From Nostoc carneum NIES-2107 (GTDB lineage: Bacteria; Cyanobacteriota; Cyanobacteriia; Cyanobacteriales; Nostocaceae): a stretch of DNA of 64,000 nt. Under the pieces are notes generated by a model. The model saw only the letters and a program-made list of their open reading frames with translations. It made no database searches and was not told the origin of the DNA. This document shows, piece by piece, positions 27,821 through 37,022 of this stretch. Where the stretch lies: positions 6,404,908 through 6,468,907 of the forward strand of contig AP018180.1 in the NCBI GenBank assembly GCA_002368155.1, given 5' to 3'. A program made the position numbers and the translations under genes. How positions within the stretch are numbered: the first letter of the stretch is position 1; the number at the start of each line of letters is the position of its first letter.

Positions 27821-28248
27821 CATCCTTACAATCAGAGTCAAGAGTTTTTCATTAGTTGAGACTCTTGGCAGCTTTGTTAAGTTTAGTTGAATCAGGTAAA
27901 TCGCTTTTGCATTTTGCAAAAATTTGCTAATACAAAATTATTCTTAGCAAAGTTTTTCAACCAAATTTGATTTACTCGCATAACAAAATTCGGCAACTGA
28001 AATAGGGGTTTGGGAGTCTTTCACAATTAGGCTTCAAAACCCCTATTTTTTACCATAGATTTTTGTCTATGTAAACCTAAGATAACCCCTTGGGGTTAAT
28101 GATTATTCCGCTTATACGAGTTGCTTTGCCAAGAGTTAGAGAAAAAATTATTGAGGAAAGAATAATTCTATTTTTTGTCAGTGACTTTACCTTTATCCTT
28201 GTCCAACTTATATAAGAAGTCTACCGTTTTGCTTTGCTACCTTGAAGT
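27821..28248. other. Intergenic region after psb27
   Basis: It holds the terminator-like hairpin at 28001-28051 and an AT-rich stretch. Around 28080-28105 the text CCCCTTGGGGTTAATG forms a small hairpin. No gene is seen. Confidence 0.5.
28001..28051 (+). terminator. Terminator-like hairpin downstream of psb27
   Basis: AATAGGGGTTT (28001-28011) pairs with AAACCCCTATT (28037-28047) and a T run follows. The loop is long (25 bases). It is 180 bp after the psb27 stop and may end that transcript. Confidence 0.65.
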
Positions 28249-29751
28249 ATGTCCAACCGTCCCGTGAAAGTCACCCAGTCAACCTTGTTTTTTCGCCGCC
28301 TGTTAGCTGCTGTTTTTAGTAGTAGTTTATTAATTCCCAACTTTGGCATTCAACCAGCACAGGCGCAACTGGGAGAATATTGCCATCTATCACCTACAGC
28401 AGCACAATCAAAAGAAAATTTACGTCTTTTAGCACTTAGGGGCAATCCAGATGCCCAAAAGCGCTACCAGCAGCTGTTAAAACAGCAGGCGAAGGAATTA
28501 CAAGATTGCCGTAATCGTACCTGGCCGCAAATTCAAGCAGTTTGGTTGCGTTTGTATCCCTGTGATATGCAGCCGGGAATACTTGACAAAACTATGGATA
28601 GAATTGTCAACCTTGGCTATAACCAAGTTTATTTGGAAGTGTTTTATGATGGCCGGGTACTTTTACCAGCAGCTTCTAATCCGACAATTTGGCCTTCTGT
28701 GATCAGCACTCCAGGTTCACAAAAAGTAGATCTACTAACAACTGCTATTAACAAAGCACGACAGCGAGGTTTAAAGGTTTACGCCTGGATGTATACTGTC
28801 AACTTTGGTTATAGCTACGCCCGTCGTCCAGACAGAGAAGGGGCGATCGCGCGTAATGGCAAAGGTCAAACTAGCTTATATGTTGTTGATAACGGCACTC
28901 AAGTATTTATTGACCCCTATAACCTACAGGCAAAACGCGACTATTACCAAATGGTGCAAGAAATAGTGCGCCGTCGTCCAGATGGATTGCTATTTGATTA
29001 TGTACGCTATCCCCGGCAAGCTGGCAGTGATTCTATTGCCACTAAAGTGACAGATTTATGGTTATTTACTACTGCTACTCAAGAAGCTTTATTCCGCCGT
29101 GCCCAGAATAATAAAGGGTTAGACTTAATTCGCCGTTTTTTGAGTAAAGGATATATTACGGCAGCAGATATTGCAGAGGTCGATCAGCTTTATCCTCAAG
29201 AACAAGAACCTTTATGGCAAGGTCGAACTTTATCTGCAGCGCAAAAATCAATTATTAATCCCATCGATAAACAACCGCTGTTGCAATGGGATTTGTGGCA
29301 GCTAGCCGTTGCCCACGCCATGCAAGGTATCCTAGATTTTGTCGCCTTAGCCAGTCATCCAGCACAGGAACAAGGTATTCCCTCTGGAGTGGTGTTTTTC
29401 CCTGAAGGTAACCAAACTTTAGGCCAAGGCTATGATTCGCGTTTACAGCCTTGGGATCGCTTCCCTAGTACTATGCAATGGCATCCTATGGCTTATGCAA
29501 ACTGTGGTGATGTCAGTTGTATTGTCTCTCAAGTACAACGGGTTGTGAGTATGGCAAAACCGGGTACACAAATCATTCCCGCCTTAGCAGGTAAATGGGG
29601 AGAGTCGATTAGTAATCGTCCATCATTGGAAGTACAGATGCAAGCACTCCGCCAATTTGCCCCCCAGCTTAAGGGAGTGAGCCATTTTGCTTATTCTTGG
29701 CAGTATCCTGAACATGATGGCGATCGCAAATTCTGCCGCAATAACCAATAA
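28249..29751 (+). CDS. GHL10 family (glycosyl hydrolase-like 10) exported protein
   Basis: After a signal peptide (about 1-40, ending QPAQAQ) the protein has IQAVWLRLYPCDMQPGILDK, GYNQVYLEVFYDGRVLLPAA and GLKVYAWMYTVNFGYSYARR, then RRRPDGLLFDYVRYPR, which mark the GHL10/DUF187 family of TIM-barrel glycosidase-like enzymes. Some members bind or cleave cell-wall glycans; the cyanobacterial subfamily is uncharacterised to my knowledge. The LLFDYVRYPR segment carries the acidic residue expected in the active site. 500 residues suits the family. It stands alone between psb27 and the DUF721 gene. Confidence 0.8.
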   Translation: MSNRPVKVTQSTLFFRRLLAAVFSSSLLIPNFGIQPAQAQLGEYCHLSPTAAQSKENLRLLALRGNPDAQKRYQQLLKQQAKELQDCRNRTWPQIQAVWLRLYPCDMQPGILDKTMDRIVNLGYNQVYLEVFYDGRVLLPAASNPTIWPSVISTPGSQKVDLLTTAINKARQRGLKVYAWMYTVNFGYSYARRPDREGAIARNGKGQTSLYVVDNGTQVFIDPYNLQAKRDYYQMVQEIVRRRPDGLLFDYVRYPRQAGSDSIATKVTDLWLFTTATQEALFRRAQNNKGLDLIRRFLSKGYITAADIAEVDQLYPQEQEPLWQGRTLSAAQKSIINPIDKQPLLQWDLWQLAVAHAMQGILDFVALASHPAQEQGIPSGVVFFPEGNQTLGQGYDSRLQPWDRFPSTMQWHPMAYANCGDVSCIVSQVQRVVSMAKPGTQIIPALAGKWGESISNRPSLEVQMQALRQFAPQLKGVSHFAYSWQYPEHDGDRKFCRNNQ

Positions 29752-29907
29752 GCACTCCCACAGAATTAAATTCATGGTGTGAAGGAACAAGGAATAGGGA
29801 TTGTGACAGGCGATCGCTATTGTCAAAAGTTCCGGCTGCAACCAGTTTATACTTAATACTTCAGCCTTCTTCTATCAAAGACGCTACGCCAACAGCCTTT
29901 AGTTAAG

Positions 29908-30453
29908 ATGTCGTTTAACTCAGTTAATGATATTTTAAGTGGTCTCGAACAACAAACTCAGTGGCAAGAACAACCTTTTCAACGCTTGCTGCAATGTTGG
30001 GCGGAGGTGGTTGGGACAGTAGTGGCTGCACATACTCGACCATTATCTATTCAACGTGATGTGCTACGGGTGGCAACTTCTAGCGCTGCTTGGGCGCAAA
30101 ACCTGACTTTTTCACGTCAAAAGCTAATTTTGAAGTTGAATGAAAAGTTGCCAACGCCTTTGGTAGATATCCGCTTTTCTACAGCTGGTTGGCAATCATC
30201 TCCAGAACAACAGAAGCCGCAACCAACGGTTTTACCAAGCGAACATCCCAGTTATTTAGGTGATAAAAGTACTTCTGTTCAAGATACCCAGCCTCATACT
30301 ACTAATCCAAATGCGGCTTTTGGGCATTGGGCCAAAGTTATGCAAATGCGATCGCATGGTTTACCGCTTTGTCCTCAATGTCAGTGTCCTACCCCACCGG
30401 GTGAACTTCAGCGTTGGCAAGTTTGTTCTCTGTGCGCGGCTAAACAGTTATAA
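29908..30453 (+). CDS. DUF721/DciA-like protein with a C-terminal zinc ribbon
   Basis: Residues 1-100 match DUF721: MSFNSVNDILSGLEQQTQWQ, CWAEVVGTVVAAHTRPLSIQ and VLRVATSSAAWAQNLTFSRQ. DciA, the member with known function, loads the replicative helicase DnaB in bacteria lacking DnaC; cyanobacterial members have been linked to DnaB too. A variable linker (about 100-145) leads to a Cys-rich end, CPQCQCPTPPGELQRWQVCS followed by LC, with three CxxC-type pairs able to bind zinc. The zinc tail is the notable addition. Whether it loads helicase in this organism is inferred from the family. Confidence 0.75.
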   Translation: MSFNSVNDILSGLEQQTQWQEQPFQRLLQCWAEVVGTVVAAHTRPLSIQRDVLRVATSSAAWAQNLTFSRQKLILKLNEKLPTPLVDIRFSTAGWQSSPEQQKPQPTVLPSEHPSYLGDKSTSVQDTQPHTTNPNAAFGHWAKVMQMRSHGLPLCPQCQCPTPPGELQRWQVCSLCAAKQL

Positions 30454-30600
30454 ACATTGTCCAAGTTGAGAACTAGAGCTACACACTTGTGAAATGATTG
30501 TAGTTAATCAGCTTGTTGATGGCTAAAAGAGCAGAATATTCCAAGTCTTCCATCAAGCAGCGCCCCTGTAGATGATGTTCAGCGAGGTATCGAGGTATTT

Positions 30601-30951
30601 ATGAACTGGATTAAGGTTCTTCCCGAAAATGAACTGCCACTTAACGATCGCAAAGTGGTAAAAGTAGAACAACGCAATATCTTATTAGTTCACCACAATA
30701 ACCAAATCTACGCCCTAGAAAATTCTTGCCCCCACATGAAGCTACCTTTGAAGAAGGGTAAAATCACAGATGATGGTGCGATCGTCTGTCCATTTCACCG
30801 TAGTGCTTTTGACCTTGCCACTGGCAACCCTACGGAATGGATTACCTTTCCCCCCGGTATTAACAAGTTGATGGGTATGGTTTCTAAAGAAAAATCAGTA
30901 CCTGTATTTCCTACTCGTGTAGAAGAAGGGAATATTTGGGTGGGATTGTAA
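30601..30951 (+). CDS. Rieske-type 2Fe-2S ferredoxin
   Basis: The small protein of 116 residues carries the Rieske cluster ligands Cys43 and His45 (CPHMKLPL) and Cys63 and His66 (CPFHRSAF). No membrane segment or signal is seen, so it is a soluble cytoplasmic ferredoxin of the NirD/aromatic-dioxygenase ferredoxin type, and not the cytochrome b6f Rieske protein (which has a membrane anchor and a longer loop with CTHLGC). Its redox partner is not encoded nearby. Confidence 0.88.
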   Translation: MNWIKVLPENELPLNDRKVVKVEQRNILLVHHNNQIYALENSCPHMKLPLKKGKITDDGAIVCPFHRSAFDLATGNPTEWITFPPGINKLMGMVSKEKSVPVFPTRVEEGNIWVGL

Positions 30952-30963
30952 TTAGGAAAGATT

Positions 30964-31010
30964 AATTGGTAATTGGTAATTGGTAATTGGTAATTGGTAA
31001 TTGGTAATTG
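30964..31010. repeat. AATTGGT heptamer array
   Basis: Six full copies and part of a seventh of AATTGGT run without interruption, 13 bp after the Rieske gene stop. It is the longest pure AT-rich heptamer array in the window. Confidence 0.9.
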
Positions 31011-31822
31011 TCGCTGTTGATTACGCCTTATCTACACGTAACTGCAAAAAATCACTCTTTTTTCAGACAGAAAATTTTGACCACATCTATAACTGTGTTT
31101 AATTACGTAGACGCGTAGCAGCTACTCTCAATGAGACAGCTTCAAGGCGAACCCACAGGATGCAATACTTGTTGGTTAAGGGCAAAAGGGGAAGGGGAAA
31201 AGAGGCAAGAAAAAACCTTTAACCCTTACCCTTTCACCTTTTCCCCAAACAAAATTAAAAGTTGAAAATCCTTAACCGAGCAATATTGCCACAGGATGTT
31301 ACGAATTATTAATTACGAATTACCTTATTCAAGATTTTTAATGTAGTTAATGTGTATAAATTCGTGCTGTTTCATCGCCAATCAGTACAAATTCCGCTAG
31401 GGGTGAAACCCGCAGGGGGGTTTGCCATACTAGCGCATCATCAACACATGGCATAAGATTATGCTTCCACAAATACCGATAACACCAGCGCCAGCTTTTA
31501 CACCGTATTCACTGGCGCTTTTATTTTAGCTATTACGAGAGATGTTCAGCACGAGATGACGCTATCCAATGGACACGAGGGAGTGATTTTGAAGCTTTTA
31601 TTCAGGCTGCAGAAAAAGTCTTCTGTGTTGGCTATATGTCAATACAGTTCAGATAAGTTCATTAGTGATTGATTTGTTAGTTGTGTAAAAAGCTAGCTCA
31701 ATTGGGGGAGAATCCCCCAAACCCCCTCCAAAATTATTGTTGCGTTTTTTATTGAGTAACTAGTTTTTTGGTTTTGTTGTCAAAAACTGTTTGGACTATT
31801 GACCCTAAACTATTATTTTTGC
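31011..31822. other. Intergenic region with a candidate structured RNA
   Basis: The segment 31180-31255 is made of GAAGGGGAAAAG and its inverse CTTTTCCCC, an imperfect large hairpin. At 31395-31527 lies a series of hairpins treated separately. The frame from 31555 to 31662 reads DDAIQWTRGSDFEAFIQAAE and ends soon after, possibly a gene remnant, but I cannot name it. Nothing else is supported. Confidence 0.45.
31395..31527 (+). ncRNA. Candidate structured small RNA ending in a terminator
   Basis: Three hairpins follow one another: an outer stem CGCTAG (31395-31400) with CTAGCG (31430-31435) enclosing an inner stem AAACCC (31406-31411) with GGGTTT (31418-31423); then GCATAA-GA-TTATGC (31451-31464); then AGCGCCAG (31487-31494) with CTGGCGCT (31512-31519) followed by TTTATTTT. 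The last has terminator form. No gene on this strand ends nearby, so it may close an independent transcript. I do not recognise a known RNA family; a decayed repeat element is the alternative. Confidence 0.4.
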
Positions 31823-33706
31823 TTAAGATGCTCGTAGACGATTTTGTCTGCGTTCGGGGCTACCTGTGGGAATGGCGGCGATTAAGTTCTGCGTATATTC
31901 TTCTTTGGGTTCGCGGTAGATGCTTTGGGCTGTACCTTGTTCGACAATTTGACCGCGATTCATGACTAAAATGCGATCGCTCATAAATTTAACTACGCTT
32001 AAATCGTGAGAAATGAAGATGTAAGTTAGTTGAAAATCTTCTTGTAATTCTTTCAGCAGATTCAATACTTGGGCTTGCACAGAGACATCCAGTGCAGAAA
32101 CTGATTCATCACAAATAATAAACTTGGGATTTAACGCCAAAGAACGGGCAATACAAATTCTCTGACGTTGACCTCCGGAAAACTGGTGAGGATAACGGTT
32201 GATTGCATCTGCACCCAATCCTACCCGTTCTAAAAGTTCAACTACACGTTCTTGGCGTTGTCTCTTTGTCTTCCCTACATAATGAATTACCAATGGTTCC
32301 GCGATCGCTTCTCCAACTTTCATTCTCGGATCAAGGGAACTAAAGGGATTTTGAAAGACTATTTGCATTTCCCGGCGGAGTTTTTGCAACGGTTCGCCTT
32401 TAAGGGAGGTAATATCTTGACCCTCGAAGATGATTTGACCACTCATCGGTTCAATTAAGCGCAGTAATGTTCTACCCAGAGTGGTTTTACCGCAACCAGA
32501 TTCGCCTACTAATCCCACTGTTTCCCCTGGTTTCACTTCAAAGGAAACGTTATTTACTGCCATAGTGTAGCGTTTGATGCCGCCCAGCAAGCCTTTAACA
32601 GGAAAGCCAACCTTAAGGTTGCGAACTTCTAATAACGGTTGCTTTTTATCGAGGTCTGCCAATCTTTTAACTATTTCTTCGCTGGTAACTTCTGGCGGTG
32701 GTGAAGGTGCTTTCGCCTGAATTATCAATTGACCTGCGGGACTATCTTCCACACTCATGTAATCGGAAACAGTCAGGAGTTTTTGCGGATGGCGGGTGAG
32801 TGTGGGGCGGCAAGCAACTAAACCTTTAGTATATGGATGTTGCGGATTACTAAAAATTTCTGTGGCTGTATTATATTCAACAATTTTGCCCCTATACATT
32901 ACCGCTACTTGATCAGCAATTTCCGCAATTAATCCCAAGTCATGGGTAATAAAAATCATTGCCATGTCGCGACGCTGCTGCAATTCTCGCATCAATTCCA
33001 GAATTGTCGCTTGCACTGTGACATCTAAGGCTGTAGTTGGTTCGTCAGCAATCAATAACAATGGGTTACAAGAAATTGCCATTGCAATCATCACCCGTTG
33101 CAACTGTCCCCCAGAAAGCTCATGTGGGTAGCGTTCTAGCATCGATTCTTTATGCTGCTTTACCAAATCTGCCAGTTTTTGCCCTTCGGGTTTCGGTGAT
33201 TTGGAGTTAGTTTGACTCCAACTATCAAGATATTGCTGTGCTATTTGTTCATCGCTGGGGAGAAGTTTAACTTCTTGCAAACCCGCGATCGCAATTTGTC
33301 GCGCTTGTGATGGTGACACCTCTTGATGTCGCATAATCGCTTCTGTTAGCTGAAACCCAATGTTATACACTGGGTTGAGCGAACTCATGGGTTCCTGAAA
33401 AATCATAGCGATGTCGCCGCCTCGGTATAGCTGCATTTGCTCTGGCGGTAACTCTGCTAAGTTAATTGGTGGGTTATTTTCTTGATGAGTAAACCAAATT
33501 TCCCCGCCAGTCACTCTACCGGGACTTTGCAACAAACCCATAACTGCGAGGGATGTGACTGATTTACCACTCCCCGACTCTCCCACTATTCCTAAAGTTT
33601 CGCCTCGATGGAGTTGAAATGAAATCCCATCAACGGCTTTGAGGGTATTGCCATCACTGGAAAATTCAACTTGGAGATTGCGAACCTCTAGGATAGTTTC
33701 TCTCAT
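31823..33706 (-). CDS. Dipeptide/oligopeptide-type ABC transporter, double ATPase subunit
   Basis: The 627-residue protein joins two complete ABC ATPase domains, as DppD and DppF fused (GsiA/YejF layout). First domain: Walker A ESGSGKS, signature LSGGQLQR, Walker B LLLIADEP. Second: Walker A ESGCGKT, signature FSGGQRQR, Walker B FIICDES with Ser in place of the usual Pro. Each is followed by the oligopeptide-type C-terminal extension ([14 protein letters not shown] in the first). It energises import of peptides, glutathione or nickel; the permease and binding protein genes are not adjacent, which is common in cyanobacteria. Substrate cannot be told from this subunit. Confidence 0.9.
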   Translation of the reverse strand: MRETILEVRNLQVEFSSDGNTLKAVDGISFQLHRGETLGIVGESGSGKSVTSLAVMGLLQSPGRVTGGEIWFTHQENNPPINLAELPPEQMQLYRGGDIAMIFQEPMSSLNPVYNIGFQLTEAIMRHQEVSPSQARQIAIAGLQEVKLLPSDEQIAQQYLDSWSQTNSKSPKPEGQKLADLVKQHKESMLERYPHELSGGQLQRVMIAMAISCNPLLLIADEPTTALDVTVQATILELMRELQQRRDMAMIFITHDLGLIAEIADQVAVMYRGKIVEYNTATEIFSNPQHPYTKGLVACRPTLTRHPQKLLTVSDYMSVEDSPAGQLIIQAKAPSPPPEVTSEEIVKRLADLDKKQPLLEVRNLKVGFPVKGLLGGIKRYTMAVNNVSFEVKPGETVGLVGESGCGKTTLGRTLLRLIEPMSGQIIFEGQDITSLKGEPLQKLRREMQIVFQNPFSSLDPRMKVGEAIAEPLVIHYVGKTKRQRQERVVELLERVGLGADAINRYPHQFSGGQRQRICIARSLALNPKFIICDESVSALDVSVQAQVLNLLKELQEDFQLTYIFISHDLSVVKFMSDRILVMNRGQIVEQGTAQSIYREPKEEYTQNLIAAIPTGSPERRQNRLRAS

Positions 33707-34070
33707 AGGAGTTTAGTTAAAAAGTTTTACTAATAGTTATTTGGAGTTTAACAGCGATTTTGAGTGGTGAGTTGGAGAGACGCGATTCATCGCGTCTGTA
33801 CAAGAGTTCTGAGTTGGAGAGACGCGATGAATCGCGTCTGTACAAGAGTTCTGAATTCTAAGTTTTTAGTGATAGCTTATAGCTAATAACAAAAGAGAAT
33901 AAATAAAATATAACGGATGTCTGGGATATTTGAGCTTTGTTTGTCACAAATCACTCATTCCTGACATCCGTTATTCATTAGACCTTTTGCAAGAGGTGGG
34001 GAAGGGAAAAAGACAAAACCTTTCCCCCTTCCCCCTTCTCCTTTTCCCAACTTCTATTGTGTGCGGTTGC
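33707..34070. other. Intergenic region between ssb and the ABC transporter gene
   Basis: It holds the 42-bp tandem repeat at 33769-33852 and a T/C-rich tract (CCTTTCCCCCTTCCCCCTTC, near 34019-34040) facing a GGGAAGGGAAAAAGAC tract (33999-34015), which can pair. ATAACGGATGTC at 33910 is mirrored as GACATCCGTTAT at 33963, a hairpin likely to end ssb transcription. No gene is seen. Confidence 0.55.
33769..33852. repeat. Tandem 42-bp repeat containing inverted palindrome cores
   Basis: Two 42-bp units (33769-33810 and 33811-33852) are identical except at the centre of their palindromes, GACGCGATTCATCGCGTC and GACGCGATGAATCGCGTC, which are reverse complements of each other. They belong to the palindrome family at 2955 and 8043. 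Confidence 0.85.
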
Positions 34071-34622
34071 TTAGAAGGGAATATCATCGATATTCGGTTC
34101 TTCGACTGGGGGATAAGTAGTCCGTTCAAAATTCGCAGGTTGGGGTATGGGTTCGGGGTTCTTCACTCTGGGCGCAACGTTAGCTGTAGTAGTAGATGGG
34201 GCTGGTGCTGGGCGGGGTGCATCATAAGTAGCTGCTGGTTGAGGAGTCGCAGCGACAGGTGCGGCGGCTGGTGGTGAGTAAGTTTCTGTGACTGATGGTG
34301 GTGAACTGAGATTGAAACTACCGCCAACATTTTGGATTTGCTGTACTGTCAATTCAGCCCGTTTTTCCTTAAAACCTTCTGGGCGATCAACAGTATTCAT
34401 CCCCAATCTTCCTACCAAAATGACGCGATCGCCTTGATGATAGTTTTGCTGAATTTCTGAGGCTAAATTCCCCCACCCCACAACTTTCAAAGTAGCTGGC
34501 GCATCTTCTGGACGCTGAGAATTAGGAAACTGCACCAGCATTTCCGTGACTGCTAATTGATCTGGTGTATAGCGTAGTTGCGGTTCTTGAATAATTTCCG
34601 CCATCAAAACACAGCTATTCAT
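34071..34622 (-). CDS. ssb: Single-stranded DNA-binding protein
   Basis: SSB coats single-stranded DNA in replication and repair. The OB fold covers about residues 7-110 (MAEIIQEPQLRYTPDQLAVT, LKVVGWGNLASEIQQNYHQG and DRVILVGRLGMNTVDRPEGF). A Pro/Ala-rich linker (about 120-170) leads to the conserved acidic tip NIDDIPF, the docking site for partner proteins. The ATG at 34622 has a strong AGGAGG six bases upstream, so the longer form beginning MNSCVLMAEII is chosen over the ATG seven codons in. The linker is longer than in E. coli but ordinary for Nostocales. Confidence 0.93.
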   Translation of the reverse strand: MNSCVLMAEIIQEPQLRYTPDQLAVTEMLVQFPNSQRPEDAPATLKVVGWGNLASEIQQNYHQGDRVILVGRLGMNTVDRPEGFKEKRAELTVQQIQNVGGSFNLSSPPSVTETYSPPAAAPVAATPQPAATYDAPRPAPAPSTTTANVAPRVKNPEPIPQPANFERTTYPPVEEPNIDDIPF

Positions 34623-35326
34623 GAAAATCCTCCTGATAATTAAACTTGCTAGTTAGAAAGTCGAGTTTTAGGGAACTCCAAAAAATAAATTATTTCGTTC
34701 AAGTTGTTGACTGTTGACTTTTGACGGTTCACAGTTAACAGTCAACGGTCAACAGTGAACAATAGCAATAAAATTTTTTTACTTGGAAGTTCTTTAATTA
34801 TGTAGCTCTACTGATTAAGTAGATGATGACAAATAAACAGAACTATATGGGGAGGGGAAAAGAGTAATAGGCACAGGGAAACAACCATTACCCCATTTAA
34901 TCTGAAGTTGCACATATCTCGATCCCCCTAAATCCCCCTTTAAAAGGGGGACTTTGATAATTTTTTCTGGTTCCCCCCTTTTTTCAAGGGGGGTTAGGGG
35001 GGATCGAATTCTATACAGCCTCATAAAGAATTGGTATTACCCCTTCACCCTTACCCTTTTTCCTCAAAAAATCTTACATATTTTGCTTTCAATACACCAA
35101 CCTACTCTATATATATTTTAAACTTTTGCATTTTTGACAGACATTCTTCATTTTCAGTCAGTTTTAGCATAAAAGCCAAGCGATGGATGCTTTCGCAACC
35201 TTCGCCTGACTTAGGCAAGCATTGATTCTACAACTGAGTAGTATAATTGTACCATCCTATCTGTGGTTTCACACAGAAATTATCACGGGACAACAGAAGC
35301 AGGACGCAATTTTTGGTCAAAAGAGA
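34623..35326. other. Repeat-rich intergenic region upstream of ssb
   Basis: From 34705 to 34760 the text is a set of GTTGACTGTTGAC and GTCAACGGTCAAC heptamers that can pair. At 34920-35006 lies a large C/G-rich inverted repeat. A GGGGAGGGGAAAAG tract occurs near 34849. Short open frames here are repeat-derived. No gene is supported. Confidence 0.55.
34920..35006. repeat. 87-bp C/G-rich inverted repeat (MITE-like)
   Basis: CGATCCCCCTAAATCCCCC on the left matches GGGGGGTTAGGGGGGATCG on the right, with a second inner pair (CTTTAAAAGGGGG and CCCCCCTTTTTTC). The element could form a long hairpin. Sequences of this type are scattered in many cyanobacterial genomes; mobility is inferred. Confidence 0.75.
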
Positions 35327-35335
35327 ATGTACTTT

Positions 35336-35692
35336 GAGCCTTTAAGCCTGGAAGTTGAGCCTTTGAACCTGGATGTTGCACCTTTGAGCTTGAAAGTTGA
35401 ACCTTTAAGCCTGGAAGTTGAGCCTTTAAGCCTGAAAGTTGAGCCTTTAAGCTTGAAAGTTGAACCTTTAAGGCTGAAAGTTGAGCCTTTAAGCTTGAAA
35501 GTTGAGCCTTTGAACCTGAAAGTTGAACCTTTAAGGCTGAAAGTTGAGCCTTTAAGCCTGAAAGTTGAGGCTTTGAACCTGAAAGTTGCACCTTTGAACC
35601 TGAAAGTTGAGGCTTTGAGCCTGGAAGTTGAGCCTTTAAGCCTGAAAGTTGAGGCTTTGAACCTGAAAGTTGCACCTTTGAAACCAAAATTT
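35336..35692 (+). repeat. 21-bp minisatellite, 16 copies plus a partial
   Basis: A 21-bp unit (TTTGAGCCTTTAAGCCTGAAAG-type, differing by point changes only) is repeated 16 times from 35336 to 35671, with a decayed 17th. Because 21 is a multiple of three and the unit has no stop, the + strand reads as heptads EPLSLKV with S/N/R and P/A variation, from a possible ATG at 35327. The opposite strand is open as well. The + frame runs on into a CCCCATGCCCCATG heptamer tract and then into the monooxygenase gene, so the tail is not protein-like. I therefore call it a repeat and leave a coding role open. Confidence 0.8.
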
Positions 35693-35765
35693 CCCGCCCA
35701 TCTCTTAACTATTCTCTGTTCACCAATCCTCTATGCCCCATGCCCCATGCCCAATGCCCCATCCC

Positions 35766-37022
35766 CTATATATTTACATGAACAGGGAAAACCCCTAAGC
35801 CTATAAAACGTGCTGGAAAGTCACGCAAGATAGGTAAGCGCAGAAAAGCTGGTGGTTGGAAGGTTTGATCGGAGGTGAGAATGCGGGCAAATATCTGTTT
35901 TTGGATCAAGGTTTGAAATCCTTGAATGATTCTTGTGGGTAATTCTCGTTGACGCTGTACTTTTGCTAAGTCTTGAATGCTTAAATTCTGATTTTTTAGG
36001 GGTTTACTAATCGCATTAGCTGTAACGACAGCATCTTGAATGGCGTAATTAATCCCAACGCCGCCTACGGGAGACATAACATGAGCCGCATCACCAATCA
36101 GTAGCAATCCTTGACGATACCAACGCTTGACGCGGCTGGATTCTACGGAAAGAAAAGCGACTTGTGACCAATCATGTAAATTGGAAATTCGCTCCCCTAA
36201 CTCTGGTACAACTTCCACAACAGATTTTTTTAATTCCTCTAAACCCGCAGCACGCAGTTTTTGATAACCGTCTTTGGGAATTACATAAGCAATCTGCCAT
36301 TCTTCACCCCGATCCAGCATCACGAGAATATGTCCTTGGGAAATTCGCCCCATACCTCCTTCTGCGTCTTCTGGTTGGCGGGGTAGGCGAAACCAAAGGA
36401 CATCCATTGGTGGGGAAGTTTCTATTGATTCAAATTCGCCTAATTGTCTCAGTTTAGAATGGCGACCATCTGCACCTACAGTAAGTTTCGCTCGAATTTC
36501 GTGCCAACCGCCGCCGCCGCGATAGCGTACACCCTGAATTACCCCATCTTCTACAATTAATTCTTGGACATTTGCCCCCATAAATAACTGAAAATTAGGA
36601 TATTTTTGTGCTTCTTGGGTGATAAATTCTAAGAATTTCACTTGGGGAAGCATTGTAATGTAAGGATAATTAGTTTTCAGGTGGCTAAAATCTGCCAAAG
36701 TCACGCTATCTTGGGCAGTTTGAATCTGAAGTTGGCGAATTTTCGTATGGGGTAATTGCAGCAAGCGATCGCTTAACCCCAATTCCTCCATAATTTCCAT
36801 GACTGACGGGTGAATCGTATCACCCCGAAAGTCGCGATCAAAATCTTTGTGTGCTTCTAATAGCATTACATGAATGCCTTGCCGTGCTAACAACAGAGCC
36901 AACACAGCCCCAGCCGGGCCACCACCAACAATGCAACAATCGGTGGTTTTTACGTCTACAATGTCATGAACAGGATTAACCGTTGGCTCTGGAGCAGGAT
37001 TTTCGGATACAGAGTTAGTCAT
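35766..37022 (-). CDS. FAD-dependent monooxygenase (UbiH/PHBH-like)
   Basis: The flavin-binding Rossmann motif CCIVGGGPAGAVLALLLARQ lies at about residues 28-47, the LEAHKDFDRDFRGDTIHPS region follows, and the second FAD motif LLIGDAAHVMSPVGGVGINY is at about 293-312, so this is a group A aromatic-ring hydroxylase. I use the ATG at 37022 (MTNSVSENPAP), preceded by GAAGG, in place of an upstream one at 37052. About 418 residues is usual. Substrate is unknown; quinone or polyketide hydroxylation are possible. Its 3' end lies 74 bp from the minisatellite on the other strand. Confidence 0.85.
   Translation of the reverse strand: MTNSVSENPAPEPTVNPVHDIVDVKTTDCCIVGGGPAGAVLALLLARQGIHVMLLEAHKDFDRDFRGDTIHPSVMEIMEELGLSDRLLQLPHTKIRQLQIQTAQDSVTLADFSHLKTNYPYITMLPQVKFLEFITQEAQKYPNFQLFMGANVQELIVEDGVIQGVRYRGGGGWHEIRAKLTVGADGRHSKLRQLGEFESIETSPPMDVLWFRLPRQPEDAEGGMGRISQGHILVMLDRGEEWQIAYVIPKDGYQKLRAAGLEELKKSVVEVVPELGERISNLHDWSQVAFLSVESSRVKRWYRQGLLLIGDAAHVMSPVGGVGINYAIQDAVVTANAISKPLKNQNLSIQDLAKVQRQRELPTRIIQGFQTLIQKQIFARILTSDQTFQPPAFLRLPILRDFPARFIGLGVFPVHVNI

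Noticed and set aside
31555-31662. Possible gene remnant reading DDAIQWTRGSDFEAFIQAAE
   Set aside because: The frame has no start and I could not tie it to any family, so it is only mentioned in the intergenic entry.
35283-35687. Minus-strand 134-codon frame with QLSGSK heptads
   Set aside because: It is the mirror of the 21-bp minisatellite; openness follows from the period and not from coding.
35336-35692. CRISPR array
   Set aside because: Units abut directly with no spacers and no cas gene is near.
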